A DNA stretch of 9,373 nt. Source: Nitrosomonas sp. Its GTDB lineage: Bacteria > Pseudomonadota > Gammaproteobacteria > Burkholderiales > Nitrosomonadaceae. The stretch lies in contig DOOY01000067.1 of NCBI GenBank assembly GCA_003514765.1, forward strand, positions 1 through 9,373, given 5' to 3'. The position numbers and the translations under genes are program-made. The notes under the pieces were generated by a model. The model did not search any database, was not told the origin of the DNA, and saw only the letters and a list, made by a program, of their open reading frames with translations. Below are positions 1 to 7,129 of this stretch, piece after piece. Each line of letters begins with the position of its first letter. Positions within the stretch are counted from its first letter, which is position 1.

Positions 1-98
1 TTTATGGAAACCATTATTCCATCGTTTGGAGAATCAGGGGTATTTATCGTTCCACGGATTTTGACACCGCCATCAAGTATAGTCTATCGATTGGAGAA
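1..98. other. Sequence beyond flgL: possible tail of a convergent gene, no terminator seen
   Basis: No gene is certain here. On the plus strand, the frame from base 1 is open to a TAA at 100-102, giving 33 residues that end PSSIVYRLEN; its stop would overlap the flgL stop tail to tail. A second plus frame, from base 3, stays open to a TGA at 186-188 but runs 90 nt antisense into flgL, which makes it less likely. Open stretches this short arise by chance fairly often. A 6-bp AT-rich inverted repeat (ATGGAA 4-9, TTCCAT 17-22) lacks a visible T-tract on the minus strand, so it cannot be called a flgL terminator. Confidence 0.3.
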
Positions 99-101
99 TT
101 A
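21..101. repeat. Imperfect 16-bp direct repeat after flgL
   Basis: Bases 21-36 read ATCGTTTGGAGAATCA and bases 86-101 read ATCGATTGGAGAATTA, matching at 14 of 16 positions, with copies 65 bp apart. The second copy runs into the flgL stop codon. The function is unknown; it could be a protein-binding site, a remnant of a local duplication, or chance. Confidence 0.45.
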
Positions 102-1307
102 AATAAAATCAAACAGAGACAAGCCCGTTACAGTCGCAAAAGATTTCTGTGCGGCTTCAAGATAGACTTGTTGCCGGTTGAGATCTGAGATTGCTTTAGC
201 GAAATCCACATCCCTCAATTCAGAAAGTCTTTGTTCATATTGAATTTCAAAATCCTCTCCCATACTTTCAAGTGCTTCGATTTCCTGGAGCCTTGATCCA
301 ACTGATGCACGTGTTGAAAGTATGTTTTCCAGACTATTATCCAGATTTTGCAGTGCGGAATTCAGGTTGTTGGTTAGTTGTGTGCCGCCAGGTTGTCCAC
401 TTGAAGGTGCTTCCAGTGCGGTAATCAAATTGCCGATTGTTGTAAATATGCTTTGATTGGTGCTTGGTGAGACAGTGAACTTGTCACCGTTTGCCGGATC
501 ACCTGTAATGCTGAATTGCAGACCGTCAAAACTGATTGTGTTGTTATTGGCAAAGGCATTGCCAGAAGAGAGTGTAGCACCTGATGTAGTGTCGACAACA
601 TCATAAGTCGTGACACTTCCGGATACAGAAAAGCTAATTTCGTAGTTGTGTCCGGTGAGACTGGCTGGTGCTGTCACTGAACCTGAATTTATAACACCGC
701 TACCCGTGTTTGTGGCATTTGCAGCTGTGACGAAAATACCGTTACCATTTTTGATACGTTCAAAAACATCCGTTCCAGAATTGCTGACAGCGATTTGACG
801 ACTAGGCCCCACTTGGTTCAACCGTTGTCCCTGGTCACCGTTATATTGAACGTTGAATCCTTTATGGGTGAATGGTTGAGTGTTTTCCTGGAAGCCGGAA
901 AATAAATAATTTCCTGTTCCATCGGTAATATTCGCTTGTCCTAGTAAAGCTTCAAAGTGTCCTCGTAATTCAATCGCAAGACTCTTTCTATCTGTATCGT
1001 TTAAGGCCGGATTACCTGCATTTACGGTAATTTGCCGAACATCCTGTAAGTTAGACGTAATGTTTTGTAATGTGGATTCAACAAGTCCGAGCGATGTCAG
1101 GGCATGACTGCGATTAACAGAATATTGTGAATTTATTGATGCAGCTTGTGAGACATTGAGTGCCTGAGCTGCAGCGATCGGGTCTTCTGCAGGGGTCAGA
1201 ATCCGTCTGCCGGTTGAAATTTGCTGCTGCGTTTTGATTAAGGCGTCCTGTTGTTGTAGCATGGCGATTGTGCCTGAATCATACATTCCATTTGTACTGA
1301 CTCGCAT
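99..1307 (-). CDS. flgL: FlgL, hook-filament junction protein 3 (hook-associated protein 3)
   Basis: FlgL forms the second junction layer, on which flagellin polymerises under the FliD cap. The 402-residue protein has a flagellin-like N-terminal helix region: MRVSTNGMYDSG, then QQISTGRRILTPAEDPIAAAQAL (28-50), and GNYLFSGFQENTQPF (132-146). The flagellin-like C terminus is STRASVGSRLQEIEALE (331-347), then LSELRDVDFAKAISDLNRQQVYLEAAQKSFATVTGLSLFDFI. It is longer than Salmonella FlgL (317). The excess is largely the beta-rich module at residues about 200-284, shared with FlgK. The start is supported by AAAGGA at 1315-1320, 7 nt before the ATG and 19 nt after the flgK stop. Although flagellin-related, the flgK neighbour and the N terminus identify FlgL rather than FliC. 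Confidence 0.96.
   Translation of the reverse strand: MRVSTNGMYDSGTIAMLQQQDALIKTQQQISTGRRILTPAEDPIAAAQALNVSQAASINSQYSVNRSHALTSLGLVESTLQNITSNLQDVRQITVNAGNPALNDTDRKSLAIELRGHFEALLGQANITDGTGNYLFSGFQENTQPFTHKGFNVQYNGDQGQRLNQVGPSRQIAVSNSGTDVFERIKNGNGIFVTAANATNTGSGVINSGSVTAPASLTGHNYEISFSVSGSVTTYDVVDTTSGATLSSGNAFANNNTISFDGLQFSITGDPANGDKFTVSPSTNQSIFTTIGNLITALEAPSSGQPGGTQLTNNLNSALQNLDNSLENILSTRASVGSRLQEIEALESMGEDFEIQYEQRLSELRDVDFAKAISDLNRQQVYLEAAQKSFATVTGLSLFDFI
456..710 (-). repeat. FlgL copy of a protein module shared with FlgK
   Basis: FlgL residues 200-284 hold the module described for FlgK at 1651-1902, with the end block FDGLQFSITGDPANGDKFTV (260-279). In both proteins it lies in the central variable region, between the conserved terminal helices. 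I think it resembles the small flagellin/hook insertion domains, but that is an impression from the sequence. Confidence 0.6.
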
Positions 1308-1326
1308 AATTTAATCCTTTGGCCTT

Positions 1327-3240
1327 TTAGCCGATTCGAAGTACTGATTCAAAAAGGGAGCTGCTAATTTCAATCACTTTGCTTGAAGCCTGAAATGCAT
1401 GCTGGTAGCGTAATAAATTAGCAGCTTCCTCGTTCAGATTAACACCTGAAATAGATTGAATTGATTGTTCCGTTTGTGTGACCAGATTTGCTTGTGCTTT
1501 ACTGGTAACTTCAAGCTCCCTTGTTTTGTTGCCAATAAGGCTAACCATTTGCCCGTAGGTAGCTTGAAATGATGCTGTTCCACCAGACATCGTTTTTTCT
1601 GTTTGAAGACCGGCTAGCAATAACGCATTACGATTATCGGCATTACCATTATTATTGGGTTCAACTGTAAATACATCTCCCGCTGCGGGTGTCCCGTGAA
1701 TCTGGATTGTCCAGCCATTAAAACTGATATCAGTATCTTCTGTATAGACCTGATTATTAGCAGGCAATCCGGTACCTATTCCAGCGACATCAAATTGACC
1801 GTCATAGGGTGTATGAAATGTGATTGTTACTGGTTGCTGTAGATTCGGGTCAATCGGCAGTGGGTTGATGCTGCCCTGATTGATGGTAGCATTGCCTGTA
1901 TTAGTCAGTGCTGCTTCAGTTCGCACAGGTGCAGCCGCAGCTATCTTTGCTGTATCCGAAATATTTACCGAAATGCTTTTTGCACCATTAATCGTGGGCT
2001 GAATCAAAAATCTTTCACTGGCATTAATAGCAGCATTAGTAATACTGAGGCCATCCATAGTCAATGGAGAGCCGACTGAAGGCGCTACAGCGCTGCTGAT
2101 CGAATTGTTATCCGATAATCGAGTCAGCGTATAGTTGGCGCCATCATATAAAAACTGATAATTACTGTTCGTTAAGGCGCCCACATCACTGATGTTGGCA
2201 GTGATGCTGGACGCAGGATTGTTGCCGGCAGATGAAAAAACCTGTGGTGCGGGTACCGAAAAGAAATCGGTTCCTAAAGTACCGTTGAGATCTAATCCCA
2301 GGCGGTGCTGCGCATTAAAAGTCTGCGCGAGATTGATCGCAATTTTACCTAATGAATTTTGTGTTTCAGTAAGTGATTCATTGCGAAAGTTCAAAATTCC
2401 GCCTAAGCTGCCGCCTTGAATCTGATTCTCAGGCAGGAGAATCGATTTGTTGCCGGAGACAAGAGCAATGGCCATTTCTTGAGGATTTTCTGGTGATGCC
2501 ATTGCCTTGAGCGACATGGATTGCGTTCCGACAACTAAAGCCTGGCCAGTGCCTATAAAGACATTTAAAGTACCATCACGTTGTTTTACAACATCAGTAT
2601 TGATCAGCTTGCTTAGTTGATTGATCAGTTCATCGCGCTGATCAAGCATGTCATTTGCCGGATGACCACCGGTGCTACCTTCTGCCAGAAGTATATTGCG
2701 ATTGAGTTCTGAGATTTCTTTGGCCAGCGAATTAATTTCATTAACATGAGTACTGACTTCGGTATTCGCACCTTCTTGCATTTCAGATAAACGCTGGTCC
2801 AGACTATGAAATCGAGAAGCCAATGCTTCCGCATTACTGATCATTGCTTGACGGGAAGGGACTGATGAAGGATTTGCTGCTACGTCATTTACGCCACTGA
2901 AAAAATCCTGTAGCGCGGGTGACAACCCAGATACAGGGTCGGCAAATAAATTATCAATTTGTTTAATCTGATTATAATGACTTTCTAATTGACTGCTTTG
3001 CGTTTGCACCTGCAATAATTGGGTGGTCAGGAATTGATTATGGATGCGTTGTACAGTAGATATATTAACGCCTCGACCAATAAAACCTGTCCCCGTCGAG
3101 AGGGGAGTGCTGGTGCTTTGCAGAACTTCCTGGCGTGTATAGCCGGGTGTGTCCGCGTTTGTGATGTTATGACTGGCCGTTAGCAGATTAGCTTGAGCTG
3201 CATTTAAACCTGTGATTCCTGTACTTAGAATATTTCCCAT
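1327..3240 (-). CDS. flgK: FlgK, hook-filament junction protein 1 (hook-associated protein 1)
   Basis: FlgK replaces the FlgD cap on the finished hook and forms the first junction zone below the filament. The 637-residue protein starts GNILSTGITGLNAAQANLL with the rod/hook motif ASHNITNADTPGYTRQEV (22-39). It ends with the conserved ISGVNLNEEAANLLRYQHAF (597-616) and a helix to SVLRIG. It is longer than Salmonella FlgK (about 553). The extra length fits two beta-rich modules in the variable middle: about 344-415 and 447-528, the second closely resembling a module in FlgL. Coiled-coil-prone helices occupy about 70-215. There is no signal peptide, as expected for a type III export substrate. 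The ATG is fixed by the family N terminus, although no clear Shine-Dalgarno precedes it. flgL follows after 19 nt. Confidence 0.96.
   Translation of the reverse strand: MGNILSTGITGLNAAQANLLTASHNITNADTPGYTRQEVLQSTSTPLSTGTGFIGRGVNISTVQRIHNQFLTTQLLQVQTQSSQLESHYNQIKQIDNLFADPVSGLSPALQDFFSGVNDVAANPSSVPSRQAMISNAEALASRFHSLDQRLSEMQEGANTEVSTHVNEINSLAKEISELNRNILLAEGSTGGHPANDMLDQRDELINQLSKLINTDVVKQRDGTLNVFIGTGQALVVGTQSMSLKAMASPENPQEMAIALVSGNKSILLPENQIQGGSLGGILNFRNESLTETQNSLGKIAINLAQTFNAQHRLGLDLNGTLGTDFFSVPAPQVFSSAGNNPASSITANISDVGALTNSNYQFLYDGANYTLTRLSDNNSISSAVAPSVGSPLTMDGLSITNAAINASERFLIQPTINGAKSISVNISDTAKIAAAAPVRTEAALTNTGNATINQGSINPLPIDPNLQQPVTITFHTPYDGQFDVAGIGTGLPANNQVYTEDTDISFNGWTIQIHGTPAAGDVFTVEPNNNGNADNRNALLLAGLQTEKTMSGGTASFQATYGQMVSLIGNKTRELEVTSKAQANLVTQTEQSIQSISGVNLNEEAANLLRYQHAFQASSKVIEISSSLFESVLRIG
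1651..1902 (-). repeat. FlgK copy of a protein module shared with FlgL
   Basis: FlgK residues 447-530 begin NTGNATINQGS and end DISFNGWTIQIHGTPAAGDVFTVEPNN. The FlgL module at 456-710 begins NTGSGVINSGS and ends TISFDGLQFSITGDPANGDKFTVSP. The end blocks share 7 of 11 and 14 of 25 residues without gaps, separated by 46 residues in both proteins. The likeness is at protein level; I did not align the DNA. Confidence 0.6.
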
Positions 3241-3285
3241 CGTCGTGATTGCGTGCTTAATAATTTATCAAAAAAACTATATGTT

Positions 3286-3312
3286 ATAACGGCAAAAAAG
3301 CCCGGAAATTAA
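3286..3312 (-). promoter_or_regulatory. Candidate sigma-28 (FliA) promoter for flgKL
   Basis: In the 68-nt gap between flgJ and flgK, the largest in the cluster, the minus strand carries GCCGTTAT (3286-3293), matching 6 of 8 bases of the sigma-28 -10 element GCCGATAA. About 10-11 nt upstream is TTAATTTCC (3304-3312), a poor match to TAAAGTTT that overlaps the flgJ stop codon. In Salmonella, flgK and flgL are also transcribed from a sigma-28 promoter, so the position makes sense. The -35 match is weak and this may be chance. Confidence 0.3.
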
Positions 3313-4397
3313 ATTACTTCCTGATTGTATAAAATTGAATTATTCAATATACGTAAGAGCTTATCTGCATATCTGGGGTCTGTTGCGTAACCAGCCTGTT
3401 GTAAACCATTGGCAAAATCAGCAGCATTTTTCGTATTGAGTACTTCTGCATATCGCGGGTTGTTGGACAACAATCTAGCATAATCACGAAATCCCTCTTC
3501 ATAAGACTGATATGCGCGGAATTTCTCAACCATTTTTTGCGGCACTCCATTAATATATTCAGTAGTAACCGTTTCAACAGTTTCACCCTTCCAATGGCTG
3601 CCGGCTTTAATCCCAAACAGGTTATAGCTTGGTGAATTATCAGGGTGACGTATTTCATGTTTCCCCCAGCCGCTTTCAAGTGCCGCCTGAGCCAGCATAA
3701 ATCGTGCGGGGATGCCGGTAGACTCTGATGCTTGATTGGCATGCGGCATTAGCGTGCTAATAAAATCAGTTGTTTTATTGGAAGCAGTACTCGTCATGCT
3801 GTTGGATATATTTTTATTCGGATACTTTTCTTCTAAAGCAGCTGTTTTAACTGATTCCGCTATTTGCGTTGCAGCATGATTAACTGTCCAGAGCTGCCGA
3901 GACTTGTCGGACATAGGAATTGATGGACTGGTGATTGCATCTTCGGTTTTTGGTATAGTGAACGGTGTATGTGCAGTCGCCCCAAATTGGTGAGACTGGT
4001 TGGTCGCTGGAGCAGTGTTAGAATTGTTTATTGAACTATTGAGGGCAGGATCTTCTTTTATGCCAGCGAATGGCTCTGAATGTTCCGGCGTATTATAAGT
4101 GCGCGTTAATTGCTCAACCATGATATCTGCCAGCCCGATTCCTTTAGCCGACATGGTTTGGGCCAGCTGTTGATCGTACATTTCTGTGTAAAACTGTGTT
4201 TGTTGCGTGTCTGTCAAACCGCTTTTAAGCGTAGCATCCCGCATGCTTTTTATAAGCATCTGCAAAAACAATGCTTCAAACTGTTTGGCAGCTTCCTGTA
4301 ATGCTTTTTTTGAATCCTGCTTTGACAGCAGGTGAAGATCGTCAATACTTTTAGTATCGATAGCAAGTTTGCTGGTTAAATCAAGCGAATTAATCAT
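3309..4397 (-). CDS. flgJ: FlgJ, bifunctional rod-cap protein and peptidoglycan glucosaminidase
   Basis: This 362-residue protein has two domains. Residues about 25-100 (LQEAAKQFEALFLQMLIKSMRDA, then FYTEMYDQQLAQTMS and GIGLADIMVEQL) form the rod-binding domain that caps the growing rod. A Ser/Thr/Asn-rich linker follows (about 103-208). Residues about 210-362 form a glycoside hydrolase family 73 domain, which cuts peptidoglycan so the rod can pass. The putative catalytic Glu is E241 in AALESGWGK. E280 (TTEY) and Y337 (GYATD) have the same spacing as the residues reported for the Sphingomonas FlgJ enzyme (from memory E185, E224, Y281). NLFGIKA (259-265) is another family motif. The start is 13 nt after flgI; AAGG at 4409-4412 overlaps the flgI stop. 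The domain pair is typical of beta- and gammaproteobacteria. Confidence 0.96.
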   Translation of the reverse strand: MINSLDLTSKLAIDTKSIDDLHLLSKQDSKKALQEAAKQFEALFLQMLIKSMRDATLKSGLTDTQQTQFYTEMYDQQLAQTMSAKGIGLADIMVEQLTRTYNTPEHSEPFAGIKEDPALNSSINNSNTAPATNQSHQFGATAHTPFTIPKTEDAITSPSIPMSDKSRQLWTVNHAATQIAESVKTAALEEKYPNKNISNSMTSTASNKTTDFISTLMPHANQASESTGIPARFMLAQAALESGWGKHEIRHPDNSPSYNLFGIKAGSHWKGETVETVTTEYINGVPQKMVEKFRAYQSYEEGFRDYARLLSNNPRYAEVLNTKNAADFANGLQQAGYATDPRYADKLLRILNNSILYNQEVI

Positions 4398-4410
4398 GAT
4401 CGTTTTAACC

Positions 4411-5526
4411 TTATATAATTTCTAATTCGGCACGTAAAGAACCTGCTGCTTTTAATGCCTGCAAAATGGATAATAAATCCTGTGTCGTTGCACCGATAGC
4501 TGTTAATGCATTTACAACTTCACCCAGGTCTGCGCCGCTGGATAAGAGCATTAGATTACCCTCATCGCTGCGGATTTCAACTTGTGCGCGTTGTGCTACC
4601 ACTGTTTCACCGCGTTCTGCAAACGGTCCCGGTTGGCTTATTACAGGTTCGTTATTGATAATAATCGATAAATTGCCGTGTGCTATGGCACTGGATTGGA
4701 GTGTGACGGCTTGATTCATGGCGACTGAGCCGGTGCGTGAATTCACAACAACTTTTGCTGCATCTTGGGCCGGTGTGATATCAAGACTTTCAATTTGAGA
4801 GATAAACATGACGCGCTGGTTATTTTCAATGGGTGCTCTAACCTGAACTGATCGGCCGTCAATAGCAGAAGCTGCGCCAGGATAAAAACTGTTAATGGCA
4901 TTGACAATAAGCCTGACGTTTGTGAAATTTGTCGAATTGAGTTCCAAATTGATGTATTCGGCCTGTCCAAGTACAGAAGGTACAGCACGCTCAACAGTGG
5001 CGCCACCGCTTATTCTACCAGCGTTTAAATGGTTAACTTGCACGCTACTGCCAGCGGCGGCGGCACCCGCACCGCCTACCAGAATATTGCCTTGCGCCAT
5101 AGCATAAACTTGATTATCAACCCCTTTTAAAGGTGTCATCAACAAGGTCCCGCCACGCAAGCTTTTTGCGTTACCCATTGACGAAACAGTGACGTCAATC
5201 ATTTGGCCTGGTCGCGCAAAAGCCGGTAAGGTCGCTGTTACCATTACCGCAGCAACGTTACGTAATTGCAGATTGGTGCCGGGCGGCAGGTTAACGCCTA
5301 GTTGCCCAAGCATGTTGATGATACTTTGAACGGTAAAAGGTGTTTGTGTTGTCTGGTCACCGCTGCCATCAAGTCCCACGACAAGACCATAACCTATTAG
5401 CTGGTTGCTGCGAACACCTTGTATACTGGCCAGGTCTTTGATGCGTTCAGCCTGGCTGATGCTTGGTAATGACAGTAGAAAAGTTAGAATAAAAATCAAT
5501 TTGACTCGAATCATTATGGCGTTCAT
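4411..5526 (-). CDS. flgI: FlgI, flagellar P-ring protein precursor
   Basis: FlgI assembles in the periplasm into the P-ring around the distal rod, at the peptidoglycan. The 371-residue precursor has a Sec signal peptide: basic residues at 7 and 9, hydrophobic LIFILTFLLSLPSI, and likely cleavage after SQA at residue 26. The mature start ERIKDLASIQGVRSNQLIGYGLVVGLDGSGD (27-57) is the family hallmark. LPPGTNLQLRNVAAVMVTATLP (80-101), the Gly/Ala-rich GGAGAAAAGSSVQ (151-163) and the C-terminal ADLGEVVNALTAIGATTQDLLSILQALKAAGSL (332-364) are also conserved. Length is normal. A second ATG at 5512-5514 would remove four residues; neither start has a strong ribosome-binding site. The gene lies 36 nt after flgH, the usual pairing. 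Confidence 0.97.
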   Translation of the reverse strand: MNAIMIRVKLIFILTFLLSLPSISQAERIKDLASIQGVRSNQLIGYGLVVGLDGSGDQTTQTPFTVQSIINMLGQLGVNLPPGTNLQLRNVAAVMVTATLPAFARPGQMIDVTVSSMGNAKSLRGGTLLMTPLKGVDNQVYAMAQGNILVGGAGAAAAGSSVQVNHLNAGRISGGATVERAVPSVLGQAEYINLELNSTNFTNVRLIVNAINSFYPGAASAIDGRSVQVRAPIENNQRVMFISQIESLDITPAQDAAKVVVNSRTGSVAMNQAVTLQSSAIAHGNLSIIINNEPVISQPGPFAERGETVVAQRAQVEIRSDEGNLMLLSSGADLGEVVNALTAIGATTQDLLSILQALKAAGSLRAELEII

Positions 5527-5562
5527 CTCAGTTTTATTTGTCGATCATTCAGCTTTGCAAAT

Positions 5563-6270
5563 TTAGAATGGTGAGATATTAAGAAAAAACCTTGACAGCC
5601 ACCCCATTGTTTGCGCTTCGTCAAGATAACCATTTGCACGATACTCAATACGTGCGTCAGCTACTTGGACTGAAGAAACGGTATTGTTCATGATGTTAAT
5701 CGGGTTGATGATGCCAGATAAGCGGATATACTCATGTCCCTGATTAATACCAATCTGTTTTTCTCCACTCACCAATAAATTACCATTAGGGAGTATTTCA
5801 ATAATGGTAACTGTAATCGTGCCGGTAAAATCGTTGTTACTGGAGCTGGCCCCTTTGCCATCAAATGAATTGTTGGACCCCGCTTCAAATTCGGTGCCAC
5901 CTAAGAAATTCAAAGGCACGCCCAGAATCGCAGTGGGAATTGAAAAATCGATACTGCCGGATCGATCGACATTGCTCCCTGAACGTTTGCTGGCATTTGT
6001 TTTTTCGTTCAGGGTGACAATAATGGTGTCGCCCACGCCGCGGGCACGCCGATCTTCAAAGAGGGGTATATAACGGGCAACGGGAGCACTGCCGGCCGCC
6101 TGAAAAATCCCACCATTTGCTTCTGTAGCGACAACTGGTTGCTGTGGCCGCGAAGTTATGGGTTGATGGATGGTGGTTGACGGCGTTATTGCGCATCCAG
6201 ATGCCATTATTACCGTCATCAATAAAAGCAGAGTTGGTATCTTAGCTTGCAACAGCTGATCGTAAGTCAT
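5563..6270 (-). CDS. flgH: FlgH, flagellar L-ring lipoprotein
   Basis: FlgH forms the outer-membrane L-ring bushing around the rod. With the start at 6270 it is 235 residues: a short N region with a Lys, hydrophobic [12 protein letters not shown], then ASGC with the lipid-acceptor Cys at residue 26 and Ala after it, which favours outer-membrane sorting. The mature part has the conserved [14 protein letters not shown] with [10 protein letters not shown], then [21 protein letters not shown] and [12 protein letters not shown], all standard for FlgH. Two longer starts in the same frame exist, TTG at 6288 and ATG at 6282, giving 241 or 239 residues. I chose 6270 because GGAA at 6277-6280 lies 6 nt before it, while the others have poor spacing. 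The gene follows flgG by 23 nt. Confidence 0.95.
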   Translation of the reverse strand: MTYDQLLQAKIPTLLLLMTVIMASGCAITPSTTIHQPITSRPQQPVVATEANGGIFQAAGSAPVARYIPLFEDRRARGVGDTIIVTLNEKTNASKRSGSNVDRSGSIDFSIPTAILGVPLNFLGGTEFEAGSNNSFDGKGASSSNNDFTGTITVTIIEILPNGNLLVSGEKQIGINQGHEYIRLSGIINPINIMNNTVSSVQVADARIEYRANGYLDEAQTMGWLSRFFLNISPF

Positions 6271-6276
6271 CGGTCG

Positions 6277-6281
6277 TTCCA
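6277..6281 (-). promoter_or_regulatory. Ribosome-binding site that favours the inner flgH start
   Basis: The minus strand reads TGGAA, followed by CGACCG and then ATG at 6268-6270. This is a plausible Shine-Dalgarno with 6-nt spacing. The alternative ATG at 6280-6282 has only a GAG almost touching it, and the TTG at 6286-6288 has only a weak AAGA close by. Confidence 0.5.
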
Positions 6282-6293
6282 TTCTCAATCGTC

Positions 6294-7076
6294 TTATAAT
6301 TGTGCTAACCTTTGCAACATTTGATCTGATGTTTCAATAGACTTTGAGTTAATCTCATATGCGCGTTGAGTCTGAATCATGCCGACCAGTTCTTCCACAA
6401 CATTTACGTTCGAAGTTTCAACAAAACCTTGATTTAGTAAACCCAAGCCGTTTGTCCCGGGCGCATTTGGGTTGGCCACGCCACTGGAGGCAGTTTCTAA
6501 ATAGAGATTTTCACCAACTTTCTGTAAACCGGCTGGATTGATAAAGCTTGCCAGTTGCACGTTACCGACCTGAATAGGTGTTGCGGAGCCGGGCACCAGT
6601 GCTGAAACAGTACCGTCACGTGCTACGGTAATACTCAATGTATTGGGTGGAATGGTGATGGCCGGTTGTATGACAAAACCGCTTGAGGTGACAAGTTGTC
6701 CATTAACATCAGATTGAAACGCACCGTCACGGGTATAAGCTGTCGTTCCATCCGGCATTAAGACTTGAAAAAAGCCTTCTCCCTGTATCGCGATATCCCG
6801 AGAGTTTCCTGTTTGTTGCAGGCTGCCTTGCGTAAAAATATTTTCTGTTGCGACAGGACGGACACCTACACCGAGTTGTAACCCTGACGGTAATTGCGTT
6901 TGTTGTGATGATTGGGCGCCCGGTTGACGTATCGTCTGATAGAGCAAGTCTTCAAAAACCGCACGTGCGCGCTTAAAGCCGTTAGTGCTGACGTTGGCCA
7001 GGTTATTGGAAATGACATCCATTTTTGTCTGCTGGGCATCAAGACCTGTCTTTGAAATCCATAATGAGCGTATCAT
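6294..7076 (-). CDS. flgG: FlgG, flagellar distal rod protein
   Basis: At 260 residues this matches the usual FlgG length. FlgG forms the distal rod that passes through the P- and L-rings and carries the hook. It has the N-terminal motif [15 protein letters not shown] (23-37) and, just after it, the FlgG-specific segment [17 protein letters not shown] (41-57) ending PSGLQLGVG. In Salmonella this insert makes the rod straight and rigid where the hook bends. The D1 region contains [12 protein letters not shown] (94-105) and YTRDGAFQ (114-121). The C terminus has [21 protein letters not shown] (221-241) and a final QMLQRLAQL. The start is supported by GGAG at 7083-7086, 6 nt before the ATG. There is no signal peptide. 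Confidence 0.97.
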   Translation of the reverse strand: MIRSLWISKTGLDAQQTKMDVISNNLANVSTNGFKRARAVFEDLLYQTIRQPGAQSSQQTQLPSGLQLGVGVRPVATENIFTQGSLQQTGNSRDIAIQGEGFFQVLMPDGTTAYTRDGAFQSDVNGQLVTSSGFVIQPAITIPPNTLSITVARDGTVSALVPGSATPIQVGNVQLASFINPAGLQKVGENLYLETASSGVANPNAPGTNGLGLLNQGFVETSNVNVVEELVGMIQTQRAYEINSKSIETSDQMLQRLAQL

Positions 7077-7129
7077 AATTTACTCCGTCGTTTTTTCTTT
7101 GTGGATTAACTTTTTGTCAGTTTACTCAT
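7077..7129 (-). other. flgF-flgG intergenic spacer with a 7-codon reading frame
   Basis: This 53-nt A-rich spacer is longer than most gaps in the cluster. Directly after the flgF TAA, the minus strand reads ATG AGT AAA CTG ACA AAA AGT TAA, a seven-codon frame (MSKLTKS). The spacer ends with a good flgG ribosome-binding site, GGAG at 7083-7086. I see no convincing promoter or hairpin. The minimal frame has no evident ribosome-binding site of its own and may be chance. Confidence 0.3.

Noticed and set aside
4..22. Inverted repeat ATGGAA / TTCCAT as a flgL terminator
   Set aside because: The stem is short and AT-rich, and the minus strand continues with A residues up to the window edge, not a T-tract.
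3..188. Plus-strand open frame of about 61 codons from the window edge
   Set aside because: It overlaps about 90 nt of well-conserved flgL C-terminal coding sequence on the opposite strand and shows no recognisable motif.
2192..2419. Plus-strand frame of 75 codons inside flgK
   Set aside because: Antisense shadow of a clear flgK coding region, with no recognisable protein features or ribosome-binding site.
3291..3304. Possible rho-independent terminator after flgJ (CGGGC, six T, GCCG)
   Set aside because: Only a 3-bp stem without a bulge, the T run lies in the loop and no T-tract follows, so it does not fit a terminator; the sigma-28 reading is somewhat better.
3344..3742. Minus-strand 132-codon frame inside flgJ
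   Set aside because: It lies out of frame within the GH73 domain of flgJ, whose catalytic motifs are read in the main frame; the alternative product resembles no known protein.
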